A stretch of 64,000 bases of DNA, taken from a bacterium BMS3Abin11 (GTDB taxonomy: Bacteria; Pseudomonadota; Gammaproteobacteria; BMS3Bbin11). Below the pieces are notes generated by a model, which was not told the DNA's origin, did no database searches, and saw only the letters and a program-made list of their open reading frames with translations. Positions 16,559-26,769 of this stretch are shown here, one piece after another. Position 1 is the stretch's first letter. Every line of letters begins with the position of its first letter. Where the stretch lies: positions 1-64,000 of the forward strand of contig BDTD01000022.1 of the NCBI GenBank assembly GCA_002897635.1, given 5' to 3'. The translations under genes and the position numbers were made by a program.

Positions 16559-19078
16559 TTAAAGAATATCCTCAGGCAATTCTTCACCCGTTTGTTCTTC
16601 AGGATTTAGTGGGTTGCCCAAAGTGCGATCGCCTGATTCAGGTTCCTGGCCAACCATGAAATATTCCAGCATAGCTCCAGGGTGGTCTTCGGAGACCCGT
16701 TTGCCGGTTTTTTTGTCGATATAGGCCGGGACAATGCCAACAGGTATATCGATGAGTTTTTCGGGTATGCCTTTCAGTGCCACTTTCATATAGTCAATCC
16801 ACACCGGTAGTGCTGCCCGCCCGCCTACTTCACGTCGCCCCATTGGGGCCGGTGTGTCAAAGCCAATATATACAGTCGTTTCTACTCCGGGGCCAAAGCC
16901 ACTGAACCAGGCATCCTGCTGGTCATTTGTAGTACCGGTTTTGCCAGCGATATCAGAGCGCCCCAATGATTTTGCTTTTCGTCCTGTACCGCTGCGTATG
17001 ACTTCCTGCAACATGCTCGTCATCAAAAAGGCATTTTCCCTGCTTATTGCCCATGGCGCATGATCAGGCACTTTCCGGTCTTCAGTTTGAGGCTCAGTGG
17101 CCGCACTCCCGCTATTCTCAACAGGGTTGATTTCCGATCCTGATGTGATCGGGGTACCCCTGTCAGTAAATTCAGAAAAGTTTTCATCATATTTAACAGC
17201 GGGTGCCAGCTCAACTGGAGTCGGGCATAGTTTACAGGATGTCAGTGCATCTGCCTGAAAGATGATGTTATGTGCCGAGTCTTCTATGCGATCGACAAAG
17301 TAAGGTTCAATGAGAAAACCGCCATTAGCAAATACTGCATAGGCTCGTGCTACTTCAATGGGTAACAGGGAGGCGGTACCGAGTGCAAGTGAAAGGTTCT
17401 GTGGTAGATATTTTGCTTTAAAACCGAATCTTTGCAGGTACTTGCGTGCTTTCTCGACACCAATAGATCGTAGCAGACGAATAGACACCAGATTGAGAGA
17501 TCGCTTCAGTGCCTCTCTCATGCGAGTAAGACCAAAAAATTTCCTACTATAGTTCTCCGGTCGCCAGGCGTTGCCGAGTGAGCCATCTCTGACTACAACG
17601 GGTGCCCCGCTAATCAGACTGGCGGGGGAAAAACCATTATCCAGCGCTGCAGAATAGATAAAGGGTTTAATGTTTGATCCTGGTTGTCGTCTTGCCTGTG
17701 TGGCACGATTAAATTTACTGGCAAAGAAGTTGAATCCGCCTGACAGGGCCAGTATGGCACCGTCATACGGTCTGAGTGAAACCAGGGCACCTTCGACGGT
17801 GGGTAGTTGCGATAGCTGCCATTCAGTTTCTTTATTTTGCCGCAAATAGACAATATCACCAGCAGTGACGATATCCGATGCAGTTTTTGGTTTGCTACCC
17901 AAAGTATTGGCATCCTTGTATTTTCTTGCCCAGGAATAGTTTTCTTTTTTTATCTCAACGATTTTTTCCTGCTTTGTATAGGCACCAATAATGTCATTTT
18001 TAGTGCCAAGTACGATTGCCGGCACCAGTTCACCGACGGACTGGTATTCAGAAAGTTGTTGATTCAGGCTATCCTTATCTGAACTAGTGTCGACTATGGC
18101 GTGGCCTATCGGACCGCGGAAGCCATGTCGTTCATCATAGGTGACCAGGCCCTTGAATAGCGCCTGGTTTGCAGCACGCTGGAAGTCTGCATTGATGGTG
18201 GTATAGACATTGTATCCAGCTGAATAGGTTTTTTCTTCACCATAATTTTTGACCATATAGTCTCGTACCATTGCTGCAATATATGGTGCATGAAGGTCAG
18301 GCTTAGTGGCGTGTTTTTTTGCTGTTACAGGAATTGTCAGTGCATTTTCATACTGATCCCGGGTAATGTAATTGAGTTTTAACATTCGCCCAAGGACATA
18401 ATTACGACGGTTTAATGCACGTACGGGATTGCTAATAGGATTATTGCTGGATGGCGCCTTGGGCAGGCCTGCCAGCATGGCGAGTTGTGCCAGGCCCAGT
18501 TCAGTAACAGGCTTGCCGTAATAGACCTGGGCAGCAGCACCAAATCCATAAGAGCGGTGACCGAGAAAAATTTTATTGATATACAATTCAAGGATCTGCT
18601 GTTTTTCCAGTTGTTTTTCCAGTTTGAATGCCAGTAACACTTCCTTAAATTTACGCGTATAGGTTTTTTCACGTGTTAGAAAGTAGTTGCGAGCCACCTG
18701 CATAGTGATTGTACTGGCGCCCTGCCCATGCTCGCCTGAACGGAAATTGGCGAGTATTGCACGCAGAATGCCGGTGAAGGAAACGCCGCCATGCTGATAA
18801 AAATTGGCATCCTCTGAGGCGAGGATGGCATTAAGCAGATTTTGAGGTGTATCTTTTATGGCTATGGGCAATCGACGCTTTTCGCCATACTCGGCGATAA
18901 GCTCACTATTTGCTGCGTAGATGCGCAATGGGACGCTGAGTTGAATCTGCATGATGTCTTCAGTCGCAGGAAGCTGGGGAAGGAAATAGAGAACCAGCGC
19001 GGCGAAGGCAAGAATACCTGCAAGAAAGAGCGCAATAAAGCTGGATAGCAGTCGGATAAATGTTTTATTTAAGCTCAT
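16559..19078 (-). CDS. mrcA: Penicillin-binding protein 1A (bifunctional transglycosylase/transpeptidase)
   Basis: 839 residues, the size of class A PBP1a. An N-terminal membrane anchor (residues 10-34) is followed by the GT51 glycosyltransferase domain with EDANFYQHGGV, QGASTITMQVARN and KFKEVLLAFKLEKQ. An OB-like insert precedes the transpeptidase domain, which has the SXXK motif in RQPGSNIKPF, SLN in KRSLNLVS and KTGTT in AGKTGTTNDQ. It polymerises and cross-links peptidoglycan in the periplasm. The gene is divergent from pilMNOPQ, the usual gammaproteobacterial arrangement, and converges on topA through a heptad array. Confidence 0.95.
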   Translation of the reverse strand: MSLNKTFIRLLSSFIALFLAGILAFAALVLYFLPQLPATEDIMQIQLSVPLRIYAANSELIAEYGEKRRLPIAIKDTPQNLLNAILASEDANFYQHGGVSFTGILRAILANFRSGEHGQGASTITMQVARNYFLTREKTYTRKFKEVLLAFKLEKQLEKQQILELYINKIFLGHRSYGFGAAAQVYYGKPVTELGLAQLAMLAGLPKAPSSNNPISNPVRALNRRNYVLGRMLKLNYITRDQYENALTIPVTAKKHATKPDLHAPYIAAMVRDYMVKNYGEEKTYSAGYNVYTTINADFQRAANQALFKGLVTYDERHGFRGPIGHAIVDTSSDKDSLNQQLSEYQSVGELVPAIVLGTKNDIIGAYTKQEKIVEIKKENYSWARKYKDANTLGSKPKTASDIVTAGDIVYLRQNKETEWQLSQLPTVEGALVSLRPYDGAILALSGGFNFFASKFNRATQARRQPGSNIKPFIYSAALDNGFSPASLISGAPVVVRDGSLGNAWRPENYSRKFFGLTRMREALKRSLNLVSIRLLRSIGVEKARKYLQRFGFKAKYLPQNLSLALGTASLLPIEVARAYAVFANGGFLIEPYFVDRIEDSAHNIIFQADALTSCKLCPTPVELAPAVKYDENFSEFTDRGTPITSGSEINPVENSGSAATEPQTEDRKVPDHAPWAISRENAFLMTSMLQEVIRSGTGRKAKSLGRSDIAGKTGTTNDQQDAWFSGFGPGVETTVYIGFDTPAPMGRREVGGRAALPVWIDYMKVALKGIPEKLIDIPVGIVPAYIDKKTGKRVSEDHPGAMLEYFMVGQEPESGDRTLGNPLNPEEQTGEELPEDIL

Positions 19079-19180
19079 AGTAAGCTGTAATTTTAGACAT
19101 GGTTGAGGTGATAATTCTACGGGCGGTCAATTCTAAAGGTCTCAAAGGTGCAAAACCAGAAAAATAATTTGAGAAAGAAT

Positions 19181-19210
19181 TTGTCAAAGAAGGCTTTATT
19201 GTTCTATAGT
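19181..19210 (+). promoter_or_regulatory. Probable sigma-70 promoter of the pilM operon
   Basis: TTGTCA at 19181-19186 and TATAGT at 19205-19210 are separated by 18 bp and lie 66 bp upstream of pilM in the divergent gap with mrcA. Both hexamers are one or two changes from consensus. Nothing else in the 197-bp gap looks better for the rightward direction. Confidence 0.5.
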
Positions 19211-19275
19211 TGCATATAAATGTTAATCCAAAGTGGCACCTAAATACCATAAATTTTTGAAAACAAAGGAAAACA

Positions 19276-20337
19276 TTGGGCATTCTATCAAAAAAATCGA
19301 ATACAATTCTAGGGCTGGACATCAGTTCAACAGCCATAAAGGTGGTTGAGCTGGAGAAAAGTGGTAATAATTTCCGACTTCTTCACTACTCGATTGAGTC
19401 ATTACCGCAAAATGCAGTCACAGAAAACACTATTACTGACGTTGAGCAGGTAAGCAGCTCCATTACACGGGCTGTCAAGCGTTCTGGTGCACGATCCAGA
19501 AACGTTGCCACAGCGATTCCTGGTACACATGTAATTTCGAAACGTATTTTCATGCCTCATGGTCTGCGTGAAGACGAACTTGAAAACCAGATTATACTGG
19601 AAGCGGATCATTATATTCCTTATCCGCTTGATGAAGTAAATATGGATTTCGAAGTACTGGGAGCTTCTGCTGATAATCCAAGTGAAGATGAGATTTTACT
19701 TGTTGCCTGCCGAAAAGAAATTGTTGATGACTACGTAGCAGTCCTTGAGGATGCAGGGCTGACACCGGTGATACTCGATGTAGAATATTACGCTGTTGAG
19801 AATGCATATGAGCAGATAGTTCAGGATTTACCCGGTGGCGGGATGGAAAAATTGACTGCGATAATGGACTTTGGTGCTACTACTCTGCATGTTAACGTTA
19901 TTCAAAATAATCGCTCTATCTATACTCGAAATCACAGTTTTGGTGGCAACCAGCTTACCGAAGAAATTCAGCGGCGCTATGGCCTGTCGTTTGAAGAGGC
20001 TGTGCAGGCGAAAAAAGTAGGTGGCTTGCCGGATAATTATCAACCGGAAATATTACGTCCCTTCATGGATGCTATGTGTCAGGAGGCGATGCGAGGTCTG
20101 CAGTTTTTTTATTCTTCTACTCCGCATGACAAAGTCGACAGTATCATGCTTGCTGGTGGTTGTGCACAGATCCAGGGGGTTGATGAACTATTGGCCAGTA
20201 AAGCTGGTCTGCCGGTGGATGTAGCTAATCCATTTTCCAGTTTGTCCTTATCACCCAAGCTGAAGGCCCAGACGCTGGCACTGGATGCTCCGTCACTTAT
20301 GGTCGCGTGTGGCCTGGCTTTGAGGGGGAGCAAGTAG
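19276..20337 (+). CDS. pilM: PilM, type IV pilus assembly ATPase-like protein
   Basis: 353 residues with an actin/FtsA-like fold. GLDISSTAIKVVEL near the N-terminus is the phosphate-1 motif, IMDFGATTLHVNVI (about residue 195) the phosphate-2 motif, and IMLAGGCAQIQGVDELL the adenosine motif. PilM is the cytoplasmic ring partner of PilN in the alignment subcomplex. The start is a TTG preceded by AAAGGAAAA, a good ribosome site; a Met start nearby would cut the conserved N-terminus. It heads the pilMNOPQ operon, and its stop abuts the pilN ATG. Confidence 0.95.
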   Translation: MGILSKKSNTILGLDISSTAIKVVELEKSGNNFRLLHYSIESLPQNAVTENTITDVEQVSSSITRAVKRSGARSRNVATAIPGTHVISKRIFMPHGLREDELENQIILEADHYIPYPLDEVNMDFEVLGASADNPSEDEILLVACRKEIVDDYVAVLEDAGLTPVILDVEYYAVENAYEQIVQDLPGGGMEKLTAIMDFGATTLHVNVIQNNRSIYTRNHSFGGNQLTEEIQRRYGLSFEEAVQAKKVGGLPDNYQPEILRPFMDAMCQEAMRGLQFFYSSTPHDKVDSIMLAGGCAQIQGVDELLASKAGLPVDVANPFSSLSLSPKLKAQTLALDAPSLMVACGLALRGSK

Positions 20338-20937
20338 ATGTCACAACTAAATCTGCTTCCATGGCGAGAACTTCGCCGTAAGGAAATCGACGCACAGGTT
20401 AGAAATATCGCCATTGGTGTTGCATTGTTAATGGCCATTGTTGTCTATTGGGGCTATTTGTACATGAATGGTCTAATTGAAGAACAGGACCAACGAAATT
20501 CTTATCTTGGGCAACAGATAAAGAAGGTCGAGGCCGAATTGCAGGAAGTCAATAAAGTCAAAAAGAAGAAGGCTGATCTGATCTCGCGCATGGAAGTGAT
20601 ACAGAGACTACAATCTGACCGAACCAGGATGGTTAAGTTGTTTGATGGCCTGGCTAAGAACTTACCTAAAGGAATGTACCTGACTCTGTTTGGGATTAAG
20701 GGTAATCAGATTACTATACAGGGGGCTGCAGACTCCAATGGCACCATTTCAAAGTTTATGCGATTGATAGAGGCGGCGGAAATTTTTACTACACCAAATT
20801 TGAATGTAATTAATATCAAAAACGATAAAGGTTTACGAGTAAGTAACTTTACACTTAAATTTAAATTCATTAAAGCCAGGAAGAAAGCAAAGCAGGTGGC
20901 CGCGAGTATTCAGGCTAAGCCAGGAGGAGTTAAGTAA
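20338..20937 (+). CDS. pilN: PilN, type IV pilus inner-membrane alignment protein
   Basis: 199 residues. It begins with the conserved PilM-binding N-terminus INLLPWR-type sequence (MSQLNLLPWRELRR), followed by one membrane helix (about 22-42), a coiled-coil stretch rich in Glu and Lys (45-85) and a periplasmic ferredoxin-like domain. It links cytoplasmic PilM to periplasmic PilO. It starts directly after the pilM stop, and its own stop overlaps the pilO start by one base. Confidence 0.94.
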   Translation: MSQLNLLPWRELRRKEIDAQVRNIAIGVALLMAIVVYWGYLYMNGLIEEQDQRNSYLGQQIKKVEAELQEVNKVKKKKADLISRMEVIQRLQSDRTRMVKLFDGLAKNLPKGMYLTLFGIKGNQITIQGAADSNGTISKFMRLIEAAEIFTTPNLNVINIKNDKGLRVSNFTLKFKFIKARKKAKQVAASIQAKPGGVK

Positions 20938-21584
20938 TGCGCGCGGCTGACTTTGCGTTCAGAATCGACGATATCAAAAATGCTGATATCAATGATCCTT
21001 CAACCTGGCCAGTGTCTCTGAAAATGCTACTGATTCTGGTTGGTGCTGGGGCAATACTGTTTGCCGGTTACTGGTATATTATCAAGGATCAGATACTAGA
21101 ACTAGAGACTCGTGAACAAAAGGAACAGAGCCTGAAAGCTACCTTCATTGAGAAAAAGAAGCTCGCGATAAATCTCCCCGCATATAAGAAACAAATGGAA
21201 GAAATCAGGCAACGCTTCGGTTTACTGTTGCAGCAATTACCGAACAAGACTGAAGTGCCTGAATTATTGATTGATATTACCCAGGCGGGTCTTGGGCAGG
21301 GGCTAAAATTTAATCTTTTTGATCCTGGCAATAAGAGTGTAAAAGATTTTTATGCTGTTTTGCCAATCAAAATTAATGCAACCGGAACATATCATCAATA
21401 TGGCGATTTCATCAGCGAACTGTCTACGCTGTCCAGAATTGTTACGGTAGGGAATGTGAAAATAACCCGCAAGGGGGATAGCTTGAATATGGCAGCTGTT
21501 CTGAATACTTATCATTATCTTGATGAGGGCAGCACTGGAAGTGTTATAAAGAAGAAAGGTCCGAAATCGAGGGCACGCAGATGA
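20937..21584 (+). CDS. pilO: PilO, type IV pilus alignment protein
   Basis: 215 residues with a short cytoplasmic N-terminus, one membrane helix (about 28-46), a coiled-coil stretch and a periplasmic domain containing PNKTEVPELLIDITQAGLGQGL, a typical PilO block. It forms heterodimers with PilN and contacts the lipoprotein PilP. The start overlaps pilN by 1 bp and the end overlaps pilP by 4 bp. Confidence 0.94.
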   Translation: MRAADFAFRIDDIKNADINDPSTWPVSLKMLLILVGAGAILFAGYWYIIKDQILELETREQKEQSLKATFIEKKKLAINLPAYKKQMEEIRQRFGLLLQQLPNKTEVPELLIDITQAGLGQGLKFNLFDPGNKSVKDFYAVLPIKINATGTYHQYGDFISELSTLSRIVTVGNVKITRKGDSLNMAAVLNTYHYLDEGSTGSVIKKKGPKSRARR

Positions 21585-22102
21585 TCAGAAAAATCGCATT
21601 TCTTGTCCTGTCTTTACTAGTGATTTTGCTAACAGCTTGCCAGAAGACTGAGAAAGAAAACCTCGTACAGTTTGTTGCAAATTCGAACAAGATGAAGGCA
21701 AAAGAAATTGAACCATTGCCTAATATCAAACCTGTAGAACCTTTTGCATATAGTGCTCAGGAATTTAATGATCCTTTTAGTATAGAAAACCTGAAACCCA
21801 GGCGAGTAATTTCAGCGCGCACAGGCGTAGGGCCTGATACGAATCGTCGGCGAGAGCCACTGGAAAATTATCCACTTGATTCTTTGTCTATGGTTGGAAC
21901 CTTATTCAGAGAGAATGAGAAGCGGGTAATTATACAAACACCTGAAGGCGCGGTTCAAACTGCAGTGGTAGGCAATTATCTTGGGCAGAATTACGGCAAA
22001 ATCATCAGTATAGATGAAAATAAAATTGTAGTAGAAGAACAGGTATTAAACTCAGCCGGAACATGGGTTGGGCGTGATGCAAGTATAAAAGTTGATCGAT
22101 AA
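21581..22102 (+). CDS. pilP: PilP, type IV pilus lipoprotein
   Basis: 173 residues. The signal sequence ends in the lipobox LLTAC, so Cys20 or so should be lipidated. The mature protein has a flexible N-terminal linker followed by a small beta domain with LSMVGTLFRENEKRVIIQTPEG and VGNYLGQNYGKI, characteristic of PilP. It bridges PilNO to the secretin PilQ. The start overlaps pilO by 4 bp, and pilQ follows 21 bp after the stop. Confidence 0.94.
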   Translation: MIRKIAFLVLSLLVILLTACQKTEKENLVQFVANSNKMKAKEIEPLPNIKPVEPFAYSAQEFNDPFSIENLKPRRVISARTGVGPDTNRRREPLENYPLDSLSMVGTLFRENEKRVIIQTPEGAVQTAVVGNYLGQNYGKIISIDENKIVVEEQVLNSAGTWVGRDASIKVDR

Positions 22103-22123
22103 GTTGATACTTTTTAAGAGTGT

Positions 22124-24790
22124 ATGACAATGAAAATGACATCGCATATGAAACATAAAAATCAAGCCGGCACTGTAGCTCTTCTCACAGGGCTTCTATT
22201 TACACCAGGTATCGAGGCGGCTGAACTGTCAGCCTTACACTGGAAATCCTCACTGGGCGAGGATGCTGTGATAGCTACTGTCGATGAAAGGGTGAAGGTG
22301 AAAACATCTGAACTTGATGGAGGAAAACGATTGCGTGTCAGTTTCCCTGCCACAAGCATGGTTGCAGATTTAAAGCCACTATTGGGGAAAGGTCTGGTTA
22401 AGTCTGTCGAAGCAGTGAAAGACAACAAGTCTGTGCAAATCGACCTTGTTACCAGTATTCCTGCCCATATAAGTGTTATCTCGATACCCGGCGGCTACCG
22501 GATCAGCACGGAGCCTGCAGTCAGCACTGCACCCATTGCCGAATCCGGCCCCACCGTCATCCCGCTGGCTATGACCTCAGACATTACTGGTGCGGCTACC
22601 GCCACAGTTGAGCCTGCGGAAGTAGAGCCTACGAATACAATGCCTTCGAGCGGTGCAGCGGTTACTGAAAACAGTATAAAGCAAATTACTTTTAGCCGAA
22701 TTAGTGGTGGACGCGTTCAGGTGAACATTCAAATGGATGCACGGCCAGATGAACCAGCCATATTTGTGACTAAGAACCCATCCAGAATTGCTATGGACTT
22801 TTTTAGTACCCGAAATGGCCTTGGTAAGAATACTTTAAATGCAAGCGAAGGCGTTCTACACAGCATAAATGCAGTAGAGGTTGCTGATCGCACCCGGGTA
22901 ATTCTAAATCTTGACCGGAATACTGCCTATCAGACTGAAATAACAGACAGTGGTCTAACTTTGATACTTGATCCTGAAGCGGTCAAAGCTGCATCAAGAA
23001 CGGCGGCAAAGCAGATGAAATTCTCAGGCAGCCTAGTAGAGAATAAGGTACACAAGATTGAAGGGATTGATTTTAGACGAGGCCCACAGGGTGAGGGAAA
23101 TATAACTGTCACCCTGTCCGATCCAGAAGTCGGTATTGATATTGATGACGAGAAAGGCCAGGTTGTTATTGATTTCAACAAAACAGCCATCCACGAAGAC
23201 CTGGAACGTCGTCTTGACGTTATGGATTTTGCTACTCCTATCCGGACCATAGATACATTCAGGGAAGGGAAGGGAACCAGGATGGTAATATCTGTCAATG
23301 GTGACTATGATCAAATTGCCTATCAGACCGGCAATACATTTACCGTCAGTGTGCGCAAATTGACTAAGAATGAGCTAAAGGTGGAAGATGAATTTGGCTA
23401 CTCCGGCGAGCGTCTTTCGCTGAATTTCCAGAAAATTGATGTACGTTCAGCGCTACAGGTGATTGCGGATTTTACCGGCCTGAATATTGTGACCAGTGAT
23501 ACGGTAAAGGGTAGTTTAACCTTGCGTTTGCAGGATGTGCCCTGGGATCAGGCACTGGATTTAATACTGAAGACCAAAGGTCTGGCGAAACGTGAGAAAG
23601 GAAATGTGTTCTGGATTGCTCCAGCAAAGGAGATCGCCGCACGAGAAAAGGCAGAACTGGAAGCATTAAAGAAAACGCGTGAGCTTGAGCCACTCATTTC
23701 AGAACTGATAGAGATAAATTATGCATCAGCCAAGGATATTGCCAAGTTGTTAAAATCGATTAAGGCAATTGAAGGTCCGTTTACAAATAATTCGCAGGGA
23801 AATCCATTTTCCTCTGTCTCAGTAAGTGAAATACCAACAGAATCAAACAGTCTGTTATCCGAACGCGGCAGTGTCACTGTTGATGAGCGTACGAATACAT
23901 TGCTTATTCAGGATACGCCTTCAAAAATCAGGGAAGTTAAGAAGCTGATCAGTAAGCTTGACCAGCCTGTTAAACAGGTATTGATCGAGACACGCATTGT
24001 TGAGGCAAGGGACGGTTACAGTAGGACCCTGGGTGTACGCCTGGGGATAACAAATCTTAACAAGAACTTTAACCTTGGTAATAGTAATAACTCAGCCGGT
24101 GAGGCGATAGCTTCTGGCACCATTGATAGCGCAACGGCTGCGGGTAGTTCATTTGATACCAATGGAGATTTTCAAGTAGCGACTGACGGCCTGAACGTCG
24201 ACCTCGGTTCAACCGGTCTGGGTAACTTTCTGGCCAGCACAGTCGCCTTCACACTGGCAAAATTTGCCGATGGCTATGGCCAGGTTCTTGGTATAGAACT
24301 CCAGGCCTTGCAGGCAGAGGGCAATGGTAAGCTGATCTCCAGCCCACGCCTGATTACTGCCAACAACAAGGAAGCACACATCGAACAGGGACAGGAGCGA
24401 ATTTTCACAACAAACGTCCTTGGTGTTGGCAGTGTGGTAACCAAAAAAGCAGTGCTTGGTTTAAGAGTGACTCCCCATATCACACCAGACAATCGCATTA
24501 TCATGGATGTCTTTATAACAAAAGACAGTTTCACATCACCTACCGAGCCAACGATAGACAAGAAGGAAATTCAAACCCAAATTCTTCTGGATCATGGTGA
24601 AACGGCGGTAATTGGCGGAATATACCAGCAGACACTCGGTAAAGATGTGACAAAAGTGCCATTACTGGGTGACTTGCCGGTAATAGGTGTGCTTTTCCGC
24701 AATAAGCAAATTGTAGATAATAAAACAGAATTGCTTATCTTTTTGACACCAAAAATCATTACACCATCGTTTGGTCTGCTCGGCAGCTAA
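22124..24790 (+). CDS. pilQ: PilQ, type IV pilus outer-membrane secretin
   Basis: 888 residues, somewhat longer than average. After a signal peptide (ending near GIEAAE) come two AMIN domains (about 35-125 and 185-270, the second followed by further repeat sequence), an STN-like/N0 domain with LSLNFQKIDVRSALQVIADFTGLNIV, N1 repeats and the C-terminal secretin barrel. The secretin has VLIETRIVEARDGYSRTLGVRLG, ISSPRLITANNKEAHIEQG and the final VPLLGDLPVIGVLFRNK motif. It forms the outer-membrane gate for the pilus. A strong terminator follows the gene. Confidence 0.95.
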   Translation: MTMKMTSHMKHKNQAGTVALLTGLLFTPGIEAAELSALHWKSSLGEDAVIATVDERVKVKTSELDGGKRLRVSFPATSMVADLKPLLGKGLVKSVEAVKDNKSVQIDLVTSIPAHISVISIPGGYRISTEPAVSTAPIAESGPTVIPLAMTSDITGAATATVEPAEVEPTNTMPSSGAAVTENSIKQITFSRISGGRVQVNIQMDARPDEPAIFVTKNPSRIAMDFFSTRNGLGKNTLNASEGVLHSINAVEVADRTRVILNLDRNTAYQTEITDSGLTLILDPEAVKAASRTAAKQMKFSGSLVENKVHKIEGIDFRRGPQGEGNITVTLSDPEVGIDIDDEKGQVVIDFNKTAIHEDLERRLDVMDFATPIRTIDTFREGKGTRMVISVNGDYDQIAYQTGNTFTVSVRKLTKNELKVEDEFGYSGERLSLNFQKIDVRSALQVIADFTGLNIVTSDTVKGSLTLRLQDVPWDQALDLILKTKGLAKREKGNVFWIAPAKEIAAREKAELEALKKTRELEPLISELIEINYASAKDIAKLLKSIKAIEGPFTNNSQGNPFSSVSVSEIPTESNSLLSERGSVTVDERTNTLLIQDTPSKIREVKKLISKLDQPVKQVLIETRIVEARDGYSRTLGVRLGITNLNKNFNLGNSNNSAGEAIASGTIDSATAAGSSFDTNGDFQVATDGLNVDLGSTGLGNFLASTVAFTLAKFADGYGQVLGIELQALQAEGNGKLISSPRLITANNKEAHIEQGQERIFTTNVLGVGSVVTKKAVLGLRVTPHITPDNRIIMDVFITKDSFTSPTEPTIDKKEIQTQILLDHGETAVIGGIYQQTLGKDVTKVPLLGDLPVIGVLFRNKQIVDNKTELLIFLTPKIITPSFGLLGS

Positions 24791-24818
24791 TGCCCTCTGT
24801 TTAAGCAGGTTTATGTTC

Positions 24819-24856
24819 AAGCACTGTAGCCTTTTTGGGGCGCAGTGCTTTTTTTT
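24819..24856 (+). terminator. Rho-independent terminator after pilQ
   Basis: AAGCACTG (24819-24826) pairs with CAGTGCTT (24843-24850) across a 16-nt loop and runs directly into a T-tract. It should end the pilMNOPQ transcript, implying that aroK has at least partly separate transcription here. Confidence 0.88.
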
Positions 24857-24962
24857 ATCTGCTTATTATGCTTTTCGGGTTATCATTCCCTTAAGGCCTT
24901 GCAGAGACATGGCATGTAATCAAAGTTTCCTTAATCATTAAAAAGTAAAAGAAGTTTCGCAA

Positions 24963-25478
24963 ATGTCTGAAAATATCTTTCTTGTCGGCCCCATGGGGGT
25001 TGGTAAAACAACTATCGGATCCCATCTTGCACGAAAGCTGAAGTATGATTTTGTTGATTCGGATACCGAAATTGAGAAACGTACCGGCGCATCCATCGGT
25101 CTGATTTTCGATATCGAAGGCGAGGAAGGTTTTCGGAAACGTGAAGCACAGATGATAGAAAAATTAACCCAAAAGCGGCATATTGTTTTATCTACTGGTG
25201 GCGGCTCAGTGCTTGACGAAATATCAAGACAGAATTTGCGAAGTAAAGGTTATGTGGTCTATCTAAAAGCATCGGTGGAAATACTTTATGAGAGACTGAA
25301 AAAGAGTCGAAATCGACCACTGATGGAAACAGAGGATAAACAAAAGGTGATTGAAGGCCTGTTGGCAGAACGCGAACCGCTTTATCTGGCTGTTGCAGAT
25401 ACTACCATTGTTACAGACGGGCGTTCGGCGCAGGATGTCGCGCGAGAGATATTTAACCAGCATGAAAAACATGACTAG
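24963..25478 (+). CDS. aroK: Shikimate kinase AroK
   Basis: 171 residues. Walker A is GPMGVGKTTIG, followed by the shikimate-binding DSDTEIEKRTG, the GGG motif in STGGGSV and the lid RNRPLM. It phosphorylates shikimate with ATP in the chorismate pathway. It sits between the pilQ terminator and aroB, the standard order, but a 161-bp MITE-like element now separates it from aroB. Its TAG stop shares its last base with that element. Confidence 0.97.
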   Translation: MSENIFLVGPMGVGKTTIGSHLARKLKYDFVDSDTEIEKRTGASIGLIFDIEGEEGFRKREAQMIEKLTQKRHIVLSTGGGSVLDEISRQNLRSKGYVVYLKASVEILYERLKKSRNRPLMETEDKQKVIEGLLAEREPLYLAVADTTIVTDGRSAQDVAREIFNQHEKHD

Positions 25479-25638
25479 GAGTCTGTCGGGTTTAGCTGTT
25501 TTGGAACTAAATTAACGAGATCGAATAAAATGAGTTTATCATGTGAGGAGAATGGTTGTTCCATTTGACGATCAGGATAAGCTCAGTTTATCGATATTCG
25601 TGGATTTTGAACGAAACATGTTAAGCCCGACAGGCTCC
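25478..25638. mobile_element. MITE-like element, copy 2 (TIR GGAGTCTGTCGG)
   Basis: 161 bp, bounded by GGAGTCTGTCGGGTTTA on the left and, on the other strand, GGAGCCTGTCGGGCTTA on the right. The ends match copy 1 at 13376-13537, and the length differs by one base, although the interior has diverged. TA flanks both sides, consistent with a TA target duplication as made by IS630/Tc1-type transposases (inference). It lies between aroK and aroB, which are normally adjacent. Confidence 0.8.
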
Positions 25639-25674
25639 TAGTGTGATTAAAATGATTTACCCATACACAGAATA

Positions 25675-26757
25675 ATGACGACACTTATTGTAGAGCTTGG
25701 AGATCGCAGCTATCCGATCTATATTGATCAGGGCCTGCTGGGCAATACTGAACTGATCAGGCCATTTATAGCTGGGCAACAGGTGATGGTCGTTAGCAAT
25801 GAAACAGTGGCACCTCTATACCTCGAAACACTTTTACAGTCACTTGCTGGCCTTCAGGTAACCACCCACATATTGCCTGATGGTGAGGAATTCAAGAACC
25901 TTGAGGTTCTTGACAGCATATTCGATGCCCTGCTACGGGTTCCATGTGACAGGCAAACTACGATGATAGCTCTGGGTGGTGGTGTAGTAGGTGATATTTC
26001 CGGTTTTGCCGCAGCCTGCTATCAGCGTGGTATCCCTTTTATTCAGATTCCAACTACATTACTGGCGCAGGTGGATTCCTCCGTCGGTGGTAAGACAGCG
26101 GTAAACCATCCTCGTGGAAAAAATATGATTGGTGCATTTTATCAGCCACGCTGTGTGATTGCCGATATCTCTACCTTGAATACCCTTGATGACAGGCAGT
26201 TGTCAGCCGGTCTGGCTGAAGTAATCAAATATGGTTTGATCCGGGATCTGGAGTTCATCAACTGGCTGGAAAAAAATATTGATCGTTTGTGTCAAAGAGA
26301 CCCTGATGCCCTTGCAGAGGCCATTCGATGGTCATGCAGAAGCAAGGCGGAGATTGTTGCAGAAGATGAGCTGGAGGGAGGTGTCAGGGCCCTGCTCAAT
26401 CTCGGTCATACCTTTGGCCATGCGATAGAGGCAGGCATGGGCTATGGCAACTGGTTGCATGGAGAGGCTGTCGCCACCGGGATGTTAATGGCGGCAGACT
26501 TGTCGCATCGTTCAGGCTGGATCAGCAGGCTGGATGTGACACGGATTGCAGAACTGCTTATACGTGCTGGATTACCTGTAACTCCTCCGGCAGAACTTGA
26601 TGTTGAGCGCTATCTGAAGCTTATGATGGTGGATAAAAAGGTTCATAATGGGCACATTCGCCTGGTGCTGCTGAAAGACATTGGCAGGGCCTTTATCAGT
26701 GATGACTATGACCATGTACTTTTACGAGAAACACTGGCAAGTCGTTCACTTTTCTGA
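25675..26757 (+). CDS. aroB: 3-dehydroquinate synthase AroB
   Basis: 360 residues, standard size. The NAD-binding region contains [20 protein letters not shown] and [21 protein letters not shown]. The metal site includes the conserved Glu in [10 protein letters not shown] and the histidines in [12 protein letters not shown] and [12 protein letters not shown]. It converts DAHP to 3-dehydroquinate. The next gene, a dNTPase, starts 12 bp after its stop. Confidence 0.97.
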   Translation: MTTLIVELGDRSYPIYIDQGLLGNTELIRPFIAGQQVMVVSNETVAPLYLETLLQSLAGLQVTTHILPDGEEFKNLEVLDSIFDALLRVPCDRQTTMIALGGGVVGDISGFAAACYQRGIPFIQIPTTLLAQVDSSVGGKTAVNHPRGKNMIGAFYQPRCVIADISTLNTLDDRQLSAGLAEVIKYGLIRDLEFINWLEKNIDRLCQRDPDALAEAIRWSCRSKAEIVAEDELEGGVRALLNLGHTFGHAIEAGMGYGNWLHGEAVATGMLMAADLSHRSGWISRLDVTRIAELLIRAGLPVTPPAELDVERYLKLMMVDKKVHNGHIRLVLLKDIGRAFISDDYDHVLLRETLASRSLF

Positions 26758-26769
26758 CGGACTGATTCC

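Noticed and set aside
19226-19250. Sigma-54 promoter upstream of pilM
   Set aside because: A TGGCAC occurs near 19233, but no TTGC follows at the needed distance.
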